Origin: Euptelea pleiosperma | Lineage: Eukaryota > Streptophyta > Magnoliopsida > Ranunculales > Eupteleaceae | Direction of reading: 5' to 3' | Assembly: GCA_035048495.1 (NCBI GenBank) | Contig: CM068544.1 | Span: 44,045,893-44,109,892, forward strand | Length of the DNA: 64,000 nucleotides | Shown: positions 55,735-64,000 of the stretch, in pieces | How the letters are laid out: every line of letters begins with the position of its first letter | Numbering within the stretch: position 1 is the first letter of the stretch | The notes under the pieces: generated by a model | What the model saw: the letters and a program-made list of their open reading frames with translations, nothing else | What the model was told of the DNA's origin: nothing | Database searches by the model: none | Position numbers and translations under genes: made by a program

Positions 55735-58700
55735 TTGGGATATAATGACTAGCTCCACATTTGATAGGGTTAGAAGTTTCAGAAAGTGCTGATTTTTTGT
55801 GAGGATGATCTCCATGGTAAGAAGATCATCTTCACTAAAAATCAACCCTTAACTCATCTGCATGTTGGCCCCATGACCGTGTGTCCTTTTATTGGTCAAA
55901 AGGCATTAGTTATTTTATCCCAACCCATAGCATTCATCAAAAAGTGATGGCAATTTAAGCGGAGATGATGTTGTTAGAGTGTGTTTTGTTCTTCGGGGTA
56001 TTATGGTCTTTTAACATTATGTTATGAACTTAAGTGATATATATACACAAATGAGGAGGCCGAACTAGCTAAGTTCGGCTCTATCTATTTTCTCTCATCT
56101 CTTCTCTTCTTCTCTTTACTTTTCCATCTTGTCTAACTTTACATGGTATCAAAGAAACTCTAATACGTGAACAGTACCATGAACAGTGCTGTGAACAATA
56201 CCATAACCCAAATCTCATTTTTTTTCTAATTTTTTTTTTCTTTATTCTTTTATAGAAGATCAAGTTGAGGTGATTCAGCCTAGGCTTTTTTTTTAGTTTT
56301 TTTTATCTCTAAGGGTGCTGCAGGCTAAGGTTTTGATCTAAGGCTTCTGCTCTATGTGTAAGCACAACGGAGAATCTGTTGATCACCTTTTGCTTCATTG
56401 CGACGTGGCTCGAGCAGTTTGGACAATGTTTCTCGGCAGAGCTTGGGTGTTTCCCCTCTCCTTGATGCAACTCACCTCTAGTTGGTTTACATCGACTTTC
56501 TCCTCTAGAGGTCGTATTATTTGGCCCAGGCTTCCTTCCGTGATTTGCTGGGGCTCGTGGAAGGAACACAACCTTAGGGTTTTCAAAGGAAGGGAGGCTT
56601 CAGAGGAGAACATTATTCTTAACATCAAGGGTCTGTTGTTCTATTGGTCCTAATCGTTTTGTGAAGCCGGGGTTTATTCTTCGAGGATTTTGTAGTCCGG
56701 TGGGATTTGATTTGCCATAGAGATATAGACTAGCTTTTCTATCTTCCTTTGTTTTTGTTTTTGGTTTTGTTGTTGTAGTTTTTGCCTTTAGCAGGTCTTC
56801 TCGACCTCTTAGGCTCCCTTGTATCTTTGCTTCTTTGTTCTATAAAGCCTACACTTATCAAAAAAAAAAATCTAAGGCTTGTGACAACTAGGGTTTTGAA
56901 TTCTAGGGGTGCCGGAAGCTAGGGTTTGCATTTTTAAGGCTGACGTAGCCTATGTAAAGGCTGTTACAAGCCATAGAGTAAGGTGTTGTTGTTGGATTAT
57001 AGTGAAGTAGTGATTTGTTGTTGTGTTCTTGATGTCAAAGTCCCTGAAGTGATGGTTTGTTGCTGATTTATGATATTATAGCCTTTGAAGTGGTGATTTG
57101 ATGCTCTCGCAAGGTTAGTGTGACATTCATGTTGGTTAAATTCTTCTTCAACATAATTGACTAAGTTGTTTGGTTTTTATAGCTACTTCTAGTTAGGGCT
57201 ACAACTTAGGCGAGCTCAACCCGAACCCGACGGGTTGAACCTGACATTAGGGTTGGATTGGGTTAGCCCTTTCAGAACTTGAGTTGGGCTCGAGCCAGAT
57301 TTTTGGTAACCCGATCAAATCGGGTTGGGCTAGGGTTGAGGTTCGGCCCAACCCGAGCCCGACATACAAACTAATTATATGTATTAATATACCGACAAAC
57401 ATCCACACTACATTTTGGCAAATGCAACAACCCATGGATGTTTGTCCTTAGCAAACTACAATCCTTGTGTGAGATTACAAAATGTCCTTTAAACTACATT
57501 TTGACATTTTATGTGATCGGTTGATATTGAAAATATTGTGTTTTCTTTGACGATTGTTTTTTATTATTTCCTTAATAACTTTTATCATGCATTTGAGTTA
57601 ATGAACTTTTTCCTTATTATGACAATATCATGTTTTCTTTCTTGAGTTGTTGGAAATGAAGCTATTATTTAATGGTTAGCATAACGGTTATTGTATCGAC
57701 CAATAAATTATTTTAATATGAAAAAAAATTAGCAAGCTTTCCAACCAATAAAAAAATTTAAGAAATTGACCAACCCGACTAACCCGAACAACCCGATAGG
57801 GTTGGGTTAGGGTTGGAAAATCTATGCCCGACCTTGGGTTGGGTTGGGTTGGGGTTCACATCCTTTAAGGTTGGGTTGGGCTAGGATTGACCCCAACCCG
57901 ACCCAACCCGCCCGAGTTGCAGCCCTACTTCTAGTGATTTTAAAATCCCTATTTGGGGTATGTTAGATGGGGTTCGAGCCCATATTTCCTCTGTTAGATT
58001 AAATGGTACAAATTATCTGTTATGGCTGCAATCTATTAAAGTTTTTTTTTGTGTGCGAAGAAGAAATTGAAGTATATTATGATGATCTTCCATCTGAAGG
58101 TGAGAGTGGGTAGGATGACTAATTGAGTGAAAATTCCCTAGTGAGCCTCCATCTATCCCCTCTTTTATTATCCACTTTTTTTATGGTTATCTTACCAAGT
58201 ATCTTTAGTGTTGAGTGGGCATGTGTATTTGGTTATCCATCGGCTGCATTCTGTAGTAGCGGAAAAATCTTTGGAGAATCATCCCTTATAGCATTGAGTA
58301 GGGTTGTGTGGGTAGAGTGAAAAAAGTAGATTTTTTTAAGGGACAGTTATGTTTTAGATGGGAAATGAGGGACATTTTGGTGCTTACTTCGAAGAGGCCA
58401 GAAAGGGGGTGTTAAGATTAAGTTTTGACCGCAGGTTTATAATTGTTGTCCAGCTAAAGTTGGGAAAGTTATAGGGATGAGTCGGATGACCATGGGGTTG
58501 TCAATAATTCGGGGCTTATTACGATCACAGATTCATATCCAGCACAGATTAGACTACTTGAAATGGTTTAAATTTTCTAAGCTTCCTCTCTGGGACTTCA
58601 ATTGGCAGGGGTGACTCCTCTAACGTAATTGCTTAGGTTTCTAAGAAGGCATCAGGTCCTTGGAGATGAGCAAACCTACTCGACCACATAGCAGCTAGAT

Positions 58701-59386
58701 AAAAAAAAGATGACAGTATGGCACTAAACAGAAACAAAAAACAATAAATAGGCTGCCATCATTTCAGAGACCATAACGAGGTCAAAGTATTCGAATTAAT
58801 GAACCCTTCGATGCATGTATGAATATATAAACATCCATCCTCCATCTAATACATGCTTTACATATCTAAATCGTTACGATCTTAACTTGACAGGCATTTT
58901 TGCTGTCACTGGAGTCAATCGATCAATTTGAATAAAAACCTACAATTACTCAATCCAGTCTCACATAAATCTCACATCAAACATTTCTAGGGCATTTCCA
59001 TGGGTTTATCTCAAATTCATGAACAGGTCGAGTCTTTCTCATTATAAACAGATCAAACAGTCACAGTGAAAGGGGAAATGTATTCTTACAATGCTAAACC
59101 TTGAAAACGAGCTCCGGAACTTACATTCTCACCTTAACCCTATTCACGAAGAAATTTTCTTCAAGGATAAATCTCCGAATAGCAGAGACATCTACAGAAA
59201 TCTTACGTTTCGTAGATCAAAGATCTAGAAACTGATCCATTCGAGAAGATTGTAGAAAGCAAATCAAAATCTCAGACTATACACGCACCGCTCTAAAGCT
59301 AATCAAACAATCGGAAAGAGAATCCGAATTTCATCAGTACCTGAAACTTGCGAAGGCGCCGAACTGTCCACCACTCTCACAGGCAT
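48774..59386 (-). CDS. GID4: GID4, substrate receptor of the GID/CTLH ubiquitin ligase
   Basis: Eight exons, 59386-59341, 54463-54408, 52907-52764, 51296-51223, 50562-50508, 50416-50354, 50263-50136 and 48852-48774; 214 aa, all GT-AG and in frame. In yeast and animals GID4 (Vid24) binds N-terminal proline degrons and feeds substrates to a CTLH-type E3 ligase; the plant role is inferred. It begins MPVRVVDSSAPSQVSG. The beta-barrel core includes GTQNVSSVHKDEAWRVNVRI, DLDHGYLCGTMEALNVPSAD, VVTFWEGEIVDTKNYTFFTG, PEDDIRHWSKFPSF, RWKEQYFVNVGIDCGLTIAG and FYYVCFSCSDGSINGYYYDP. The end is PFQKLELKSTNEGRSGFSFS. Length matches the plant family (about 216). Introns 1 to 4 hold transposons, which explains 10.6 kb for 645 coding bases. 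Divergent from the BED/hAT gene, with ATGs 741 bp apart. Confidence 0.95.
48853..50135 (-). other. GID4 intron 7
   Basis: 1.28 kb, AT-rich. A palindromic GGTGATATCACC lies at 49979-49990. I could not define a transposon here, and an 87-codon plus-strand stretch at 49283-49546 looks like chance. Confidence 0.5.
50663..51118. mobile_element. hAT-like element in GID4 intron 4
   Basis: Ends CTAGGGGTGTCAATTGG and CCGTTGACACCCCAATA are inverted and match the TAGGGGTGTCAA type of hAT terminus. Flanking ATAAAC occurs on both sides but the 8-bp duplication is imperfect. The interior repeats GGAACCGGAACCGATA-type boxes in both orientations. Confidence 0.7.
51695..52279 (+). mobile_element. possible copia LTR remnant in GID4 intron 3
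   Basis: A polypurine stretch GAGGGGGAG precedes TGTTAAGAGTTC; the block ends ATTAATTCACA followed by TGGCATAA, close to the copia primer-binding start TGGTATCA. A family A MITE (51731-52118) is inserted inside. GAGGAGGCC near 52171 also occurs in the LTR at 55970. Suggestive only. Confidence 0.45.
51731..52118. mobile_element. hAT-type MITE, family A copy 4
   Basis: 388 bp, starts CAAGGTTTAAAGG, ends TTTTTAAAACCATG; flanked by GCTTTATC (51723-51730) and GTTTTATC (52119-52126), 7 of 8 matching. Packed with GGCCGTTTTAACGG-type palindromes. The longest copy of the family here. Confidence 0.82.
52310..52592. mobile_element. hAT-like MITE with perfect 13-bp TIR, GID4 intron 3
   Basis: 283 bp, begins CTATGATACCCGG and ends CCGGGTATCATAG, a perfect 13-bp inversion. 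A perfect 8-bp duplication GCTTTCAA lies at 52302-52309 and 52593-52600. No coding capacity. Confidence 0.92.
53513..54199. mobile_element. hAT-like element, GID4 intron 2
   Basis: 687 bp including a nested MITE. Ends CTATGTAACAAGGACAC and GTGTCCTTGTTACATAG are a perfect 17-bp inversion. A perfect 8-bp duplication TCAGAAAC lies at 53505-53512 and 54200-54207. Sub-terminal GTGTCCGACA boxes repeat in both arms. Removing the family C MITE inside leaves about 365 bp. Confidence 0.92.
53753..54075. mobile_element. MITE family C copy 2, nested
   Basis: Starts AGGGTATTTTAGTAATACCC, with CTTTCAAACATTGGGATTAC and CCTTTGACCTAGTTTAAC arms inverted at the right end (CCTAAAGTTTGAAAGC). Same family as 16786-17110. 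Inserted into the hAT-like element at 53513-54199. Confidence 0.8.
55701..55731. repeat. (AT)n microsatellite
   Basis: About 31 bases of alternating AT in GID4 intron 1. Confidence 0.95.
55731..55932. mobile_element. MITE-like hairpin, GID4 intron 1
   Basis: TGGTTGGGATATAATGACTA near the left and TTAGTTATTTTATCCCAACC near the right are inverted. The inner arms GAGGATGATCTCC and AGATCATCTTCAC also pair. Preceded directly by the AT microsatellite. Confidence 0.65.
56347..56869 (+). mobile_element. 5'-truncated LINE with 11-bp target duplication
   Basis: The insertion is flanked by ATCTAAGGCTT at 56336-56346 and 56870-56880 and ends CTTATC plus a poly-A run. The open stretch 56354-56653 carries the zinc-binding reverse-transcriptase tail CKHNGESVDHLLLHCDVARA with VW after it, then PSVICWGSWKEHNLRVFKG and SEENIILNIKGLLFYWS. 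Only about 0.5 kb of an L1-type element remains. Same family as 12206-12582. Confidence 0.92.
57194..57927. mobile_element. hAT-type MITE with 8-bp target duplication
   Basis: 734 bp, begins TAGGGCTACAACT and ends AGTTGCAGCCCTA. The perfect duplication CTTCTAGT lies at 57186-57193 and 57928-57935. The ends match the TAGGGNTGCAA hAT consensus. Inner arms are rich in GGGTTGGGTTAGGGTTGG and complement. No transposase. Confidence 0.92.
58061..59340 (-). other. 5' part of GID4 intron 1
   Basis: No further transposon could be defined. The stretch next to exon 1 is less AT-rich. No coding potential on either strand that I trust. Confidence 0.45.
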
Positions 59387-60126
59387 TTCGCTGATCGATC
59401 GGATCTCAAACAAGTCAAGGTCCTATCTGCTTTCGTTTCCTTTCAATCGAACAAAGAAGAACAAAAGAAAGAAACAAAGAAAGGCAGGCTCTCAAAAGCT
59501 CTAACACATCACCGGTTCACTCAAAACCACCGTTCTCCGGCCGGTCTGACCGGATACCGAACCGTCTCTGGCCCTCTGCCACGGCAGCCGGAGCTTTCGA
59601 TTTCTTTTTCTCAAAACCGGCCAAAGTGGGCGTTTGACCGCGTATCGACCGGTTTAGCCGGTAAAACCGATCGGGTCGAGAAATAAAATCATAAACAAAA
59701 CCCGCTTCCCTTAAACTAACCGGTTCATCCGGTTAAACTTCGACGGTCTATAAACAAGCAAACCGGCTCCCTCGCTCTGTTTCCCTCTCCGCATTAGAAA
59801 AAGAGGTTCTGCCCCCACTCCCCCCGCCCCCCGCCCCCCTCTCTCTCTCTCTCTAAAATAAACCTGGCGCTCAAAGGCTTAAAAGAACAGAAACACAAGT
59901 ACGTATTATAGCTCCTTTTTCTTTCTAGTGTCATAACTTTATTTATTTGTTGCTTACAAAATATTTTTTTTATTGTTTGTTTTTTTCTTCAGTTATTTTG
60001 GTAGTTAGTTGGTAAATACCGAGTAAGCAGTGTCAGTTTGTCACACAAAATACAGAATTTAAAAATTGATTATTTATTTTCCTCTGAAACTTTTTGTTGT
60101 AGTACTCTTCTACTTTGGAACTGTTT
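59387..60126. promoter_or_regulatory. shared head-to-head promoter region, GID4 and BED/hAT gene
   Basis: 740 bp between the two start codons. Contains many ACCGGTT or AACCGG boxes (59560-59770), a C and CT tract at 59813-59853, and an AT-rich stretch next to the plus-strand gene. The plus-strand open stretch 59348-59686 is antisense to GID4 exon 1 and leader and is not a gene. Confidence 0.5.
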
Positions 60127-63076
60127 ATGGCATCTGGTTCAGAACCCATACCCATAAGTTCACTAAAACACGACCCTGCATGGAAGCATTGTCAAATGTT
60201 TAAAAATGGCGACCGAGTCCAACTCAAGTGTCTGTATTGCTTCAAAATATTTTCGGGTGGTGGGATTCATAGGATTAAAGAACATCTCGCGTGCCAGAAA
60301 GGCAATGCCTCCTGTTGCCCGAGAGTGCCACCGGAGGTTCAGCATACTATGCAACAAAGCTTAGAAGGGGTTGTAGTGAAAAAGAAGAAGAAACAAAAGA
60401 TAGCTGAAGAGATTAGGAGCCTTACACCGACCACCAAAGAGATGGACACATTTGCCACTCAATGTGAAGTAAACACTGGGCTCCAATTGCTCATACCCCA
60501 CAATACCATAGAGCAGACGTTGGGTGCCTTTGCAAGGAGGGATGAAGGAATGAATAACAGAAGTTCGGATAGAAGGAAGAGAGGGAGAGTAGAGAATTCT
60601 TCCCTTGCTGTCGTAACTCCTGACGCCCATCCAATTAGTAACTTTGCCTTAGGGTCAACAAGGGAGAAAGATCAAGTGCATATGGCAATAGGTCGGTTTC
60701 TATACGATGTTGGAGTACCTCTAGATGCGGTAAACTCACCCTACTTCCAACCGATGATTGATGCCATTGCATCAAAAGGACCAGGGTTTCAAGCGACCTC
60801 ATATCATGACCTTCGAGGTTGGATCTTGAAGAATTCGGTTGAAGAAGTGAATGGTGTATTCGATAAATATAAGGTAACCTGGGGAAGGACTGGATGTTCT
60901 GTCCTGGCTGACGAATGGATGACAGAAACAGGTAGAATTTTGATAAATTTTTTGGTCTATTGTCCTGAAGGAACAATATTTCTCAAATCTGTTGATATGT
61001 CTGATATAGTTAAATCCACTGATGCTCTCTATGAATTGCTTAAGGAAGTGGTGGAAGAAGTTGGAGTAAGAAATGTGTTGCAAGTGATTACTGATGGTTC
61101 AGAACACTATAGCATTGCTGGGAAAAGGTTAACTGAAACCTTCCCTACTATGTATTGGACTCCATGTGCAGCTCGTTCCATAAATTTGATGCTTGAGGAT
61201 ATTGGGAAAATTGAATGGATAAATGCAACTCTCGACAATGCTAAATCTATAACGAGATTTATCTACAATCATGGTGTAGTTTTGAATATGATGAGAAGGT
61301 ACACTGGTGGGAAGGATTTAGTACAACCGACAATCGCCTGCTTCGCAACAGACTTTATCACGTTGAAGAGCATGGTTAATCTAAAAGACAATTTGCAGGC
61401 CTTGGTTACTTCACAGGAGTGGATGGACTGCCCATATTCGAAGAGGCCGGAGGGAATTGCCATGATCGATGTCATTTTTAGTCAGTCTTTTTGGCCATCC
61501 TGCTCTGCTATAATTCGTTTGACAGATCCACTTGTGGGAGTTTTGAGAATGGTTGGCAGTGATGAGAGGCCTGCTATGGGCTACATCCTTGCGGGTATTT
61601 ACCGTGTGAAGGAAGCTATCAAGAAAGAACTGGCTGAGCAAAAGGAATACATGATTTATTGGAACATCATAAATAGTAGGTGGACTCAGAAACCACATCC
61701 TCTTCATGAGGCGGGTTTTTTCCTTAACCCAAAGTTCTTTTATAGCATTGAAGGTGATGTACATAATATGATCCCATCGGGAATGTTAGATTGTATCGAG
61801 AGATTAGTACCTGACTTAAAAGTCCAAGATAAAATCAACAAAGAGCTGATATCATACAAGAATGCTGTAGGGGATTTTGGTCGGAAGATGGCAATTAGAG
61901 CAAGGCATACTCTGCTTCCTGGTAAGAATCCTTTTTTCACATATGAAATTAGTATTTCATTTTTGGATTTAACATATGAGATTTTTGTTTGTATTTTAAT
62001 GATTCAAATTTCATAGCAAGACTTGCATTAAGATGGGATGAAACAGTCTTTCCTGCCTCTGACCTACACATGGCACACATGTAGATGGGAGGGGGCATGA
62101 GAAGGTGGTGTTGGGAACTGAAATTTGATGGAACTCACTTAAAAGATCTTCTATCCCATAAATTAACCCAATCAGATGATTGTAATTACCTGATGCAGTC
62201 TTTAAATAATTTCGAAATATATTATTCGTGGTCTTTATAAAAAAGAAGTTTCTAGATGATGGTTACATTCATCTGATGGGTTGGTTTTACAGTAGGAAAT
62301 CTGGTTTGACTGTAAACCCTTTGCATGATTGGGAGAGGCAGGGAGATGTGCTTCTTCCCATCCTCCCATTGTGATGCAAATATTCATCTAGATTTTATGC
62401 GAATTAAGCTGATTCTTTTGAAATATTAATGTCTATAGCCGAATGGTGGTCTACTTATGGAGGGGGTTGCCCAAACTTGTCACGATTGGCCATACATATT
62501 CTCAGTCAAACTTGCAGTGCTAATGGATGCAAGCGAAATCTGATTCCTTTTGAACAAGTCCATAAAACAAGAAACCAGCTCGAGCATCAAAGGCTCTGTG
62601 ACCTTGTATTCGTTCAATACAATTTACGTTTGCAGCAAACGTAAGTGGAACAATCAGCCCATGGACATTTATATTTACAGAATTTGGTATCTTGGACAGT
62701 TAAGAAAAGAAATTGTTATATGACTATTTACAGACAACTTCAGAAGAGTAAAGAACCGGGTCCCATGGACCCTATCTCCTTGGACAGCATTGATGTTGCT
62801 GAAGACTGGGTCACGGAGAAGAAGGAATTCTTCTTTGGAGATGGGAATTCAGATTGGGCTGCACTTGACCAGCCTTTGGCTAATGGTATGCTATTGGAAT
62901 CTCCAAATGATGAGCCCGAAGACGTTGTTGCAGGTAATTGATTTTTTGATTTACAAATTTGATTATAAATGCTTTGGACTTCAGTTAATTAAGTTTATTT
63001 GACAAGTGGAGCAGGGTTCGAATATGAGGAGATCGGCAAAATCAAAGATGAGGATGACAACATTGGAAGGCAGTAG
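60127..63076 (+). CDS. BED zinc finger / hAT transposase-derived protein
   Basis: Four exons, 60127-61921, 62439-62640, 62734-62933 and 63015-63076; 752 aa, all GT-AG and in frame. The N-terminal BED-type finger reads CLYCFKIFSGGGIHRIKEHL with AC after it. A basic KKKKKQK patch follows. A DUF659-type domain starts near residue 200 (DAVNSPYFQPMIDAIASKGP, ADEWMTETGRILINFLVY). Then come DGSEHYSIAGKRL, WTPCAARSINLMLED, and in exon 2 the hAT dimerisation signature AEWWSTYGGGCPNLSRLAIH. Probably a domesticated nuclear regulator, not a mobile element: it has introns, lacks terminal repeats, and the position normally His in the CxxH motif is Arg (CAAR). The acidic C-terminus (FEYEEIGKIKDEDDN) is unlike transposases. 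Similar proteins are conserved in Arabidopsis (recollection). An upstream TTG at 60115 is not used. Confidence 0.9.
61922..62438 (+). other. intron 1 of BED/hAT gene
   Basis: 517 bp, AT-rich; frame continues open for some codons (to 62016) before a stop. No repeat recognised. Confidence 0.6.
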
Positions 63077-64000
63077 AATGTGATGGTGATGAGTACAAGG
63101 TGGGCGACATTTCATTAATAGACAAACCTCATAGAGGGTTTAGTGAGTGTAACATTGAGATGGTTCACGGCTGGCTGCTTACATTAGAGTGTAGGAGAAA
63201 AATAGTGCCAAATATGAATGGATGCTTGGCTTCTATTGTTAAATGAAAGGAAAATAAGAATTGTTTAGCTTTATTTTATAACTTTCTTGATCATTAATCT
63301 GGTGAAGATGAAGGTCCTTTTATATTTTTATTGTTTCATCAATGGACTATGGTAGACTTGAAACTTTTGGCACCAGAAAGTGACAGAATGTGGAAAATTT
63401 TGCCCATAGAACGCCAAATGGGAACCTAACTAAAACCATGCATTTTTTTTATACATATCTAACATGAAGAGAGGGTTTGTTCAACACAATGTTTTTAAAC
63501 TTCGCTTGGCCATTGACCCTGTAGAGGCACCAGCCGAGTCAATCCAGTTCAACCAGTGAAATTATAATTTATTGTATTTGATTGATAAACAATCACTAAA
63601 AGGAAAGCATAGGAGTAGAATTACTTGCCAACAAGAGACAAAGAAGAAAAACAGATCAACTAAGATAAACAAAAACAGAGTATTTAAATAAAAGAAAATC
63701 ATTACAAATTTTAAAAAGAAAAAATATTTAAGCTTTATGATGCAAATTATATATTTTTTCGTACTTCGGTAAAATACACCAAAATGATTGAGAAAATCAG
63801 AAAAGAAATAGAAAAAAGATAGATTTTTAGTGGTTGTATCTTGTATGGGGAGAAAACCAAAAAATTAAATAAATCCTTGCATAATCAAAATAAAAAATGG
63901 TATAATAAAAAACAGTATGAAAAACTATTAAAAGAAAAACAGAAAAAATAGTGGAAGATTAAAAATAGAAAAAACAATGGTATAATAATAAGGGTCGCAA
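63077..64000. other. 3' flank of BED/hAT gene to window end
   Basis: AT-rich DNA, more so after 63570. CACCAGCCGAGTCAATCCAG near 63530 may be a repeat fragment. No gene or RNA seen. Confidence 0.4.

Larger units (their letters stand above)
55970..58060 (+). mobile_element. Ty1/copia remnant with LTR, PBS and gag start, GID4 intron 1
   Basis: A short LTR of about 174 bp (TGTTAGAGTGTGTTTTG ... CTTGTCTAACTTTACA, 55970-56143) is followed directly by TGGTATCAAAGA, a near match to the copia primer-binding site. Downstream, near 57975-58045, the plus strand encodes RLNGTNYLLWLQSIKVF, the typical start of copia gag. A LINE (56347-56869) and a hAT MITE (57194-57927) are inserted in the leader. I found no pol and no second LTR, so only the 5' end remains. 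Confidence 0.65.

Noticed and set aside
56354..56653. 99-codon plus-strand frame as a gene
   Set aside because: It is the zinc-binding tail of a LINE reverse transcriptase within a truncated copy bounded by a target duplication.
59348..59686. 112-codon plus-strand frame
   Set aside because: It is antisense to GID4 exon 1 and its leader and shows no family resemblance.
1..64000. CRISPR arrays, operons, rRNA genes, organellar DNA insertions
   Set aside because: No regularly spaced direct repeats, no rRNA signature and no plastid or mitochondrial gene block was seen.

Overview
The window is nuclear DNA from a flowering plant. Genes carry spliced GT-AG introns, several are intronless PPR genes, chloroplast and mitochondrial proteins have N-terminal presequences, and the rest is AT-rich DNA dense in plant-type transposons. 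The dispersed palindromic repeats recall magnoliid-type genomes to me, but that is an impression and the species cannot be fixed from sequence alone. There are no bacterial operons, CRISPR arrays or ribosome binding sites. All exon maps below were read by hand from splice sites and reading-frame continuity.

Layout. 1-67 (-) is the edge of an unrecognised gene. 1972-3648 (-) is an E-class PPR gene. 4856-7303 (-) is a DYW-class PPR gene. 9541-11328 (+) is a P-class PPR gene with an unclear start. 14969-15893 (-) is a two-exon thaumatin-like protein. 20999-31184 (+) is a four-exon plastid-type DnaJ protein whose 8.4-kb first intron holds a Ty1/copia element with an RTE-type LINE inside one LTR. 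33141-36307 (+) is an eleven-exon TPR protein. 37625-39583 (+) is an E-type PPR gene. 40247-40888 (-) is OHP1 (one-helix protein 1). 42313-43497 (+) is an LTI65/CAP160-like stress protein. 44106-46354 (-) is a six-exon D-type cyclin resembling CYCD6. 48774-59386 (-) is an eight-exon GID4 gene stretched to 10.6 kb by transposon-filled introns. 60127-63076 (+) is a four-exon BED-finger/hAT-derived protein, head-to-head with GID4.

Transposons form the second theme. I could define several insertions exactly from target-site duplications (TSDs): a copia element (5-bp TSD), two 5'-truncated LINEs (10 and 11 bp), a four-copy hAT-type MITE family (8 bp each), three further hAT-type elements (8 bp), and two Mutator-like elements (9 bp). 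A separate palindromic family of about 14 copies, sharing a GCATGGATGTTTGG core and CCACGTGG boxes near its ends, occupies much of the intergenic DNA, including the promoter of the LTI65-like gene.

The genes do not form a pathway. Four encode organelle RNA-processing PPR proteins, two encode plastid proteins (OHP1, DnaJ), one encodes a probable mitochondrial TPR protein, and the rest cover defence (thaumatin-like), dehydration response (LTI65), cell cycle (CYCD6) and ubiquitin-mediated degradation (GID4). I found no unmistakably new biological system. The most useful leads are G-box-bearing MITEs in a stress-gene promoter, a cyclin uORF that ends one base before the main start codon, and the nested transposons inside expressed introns.
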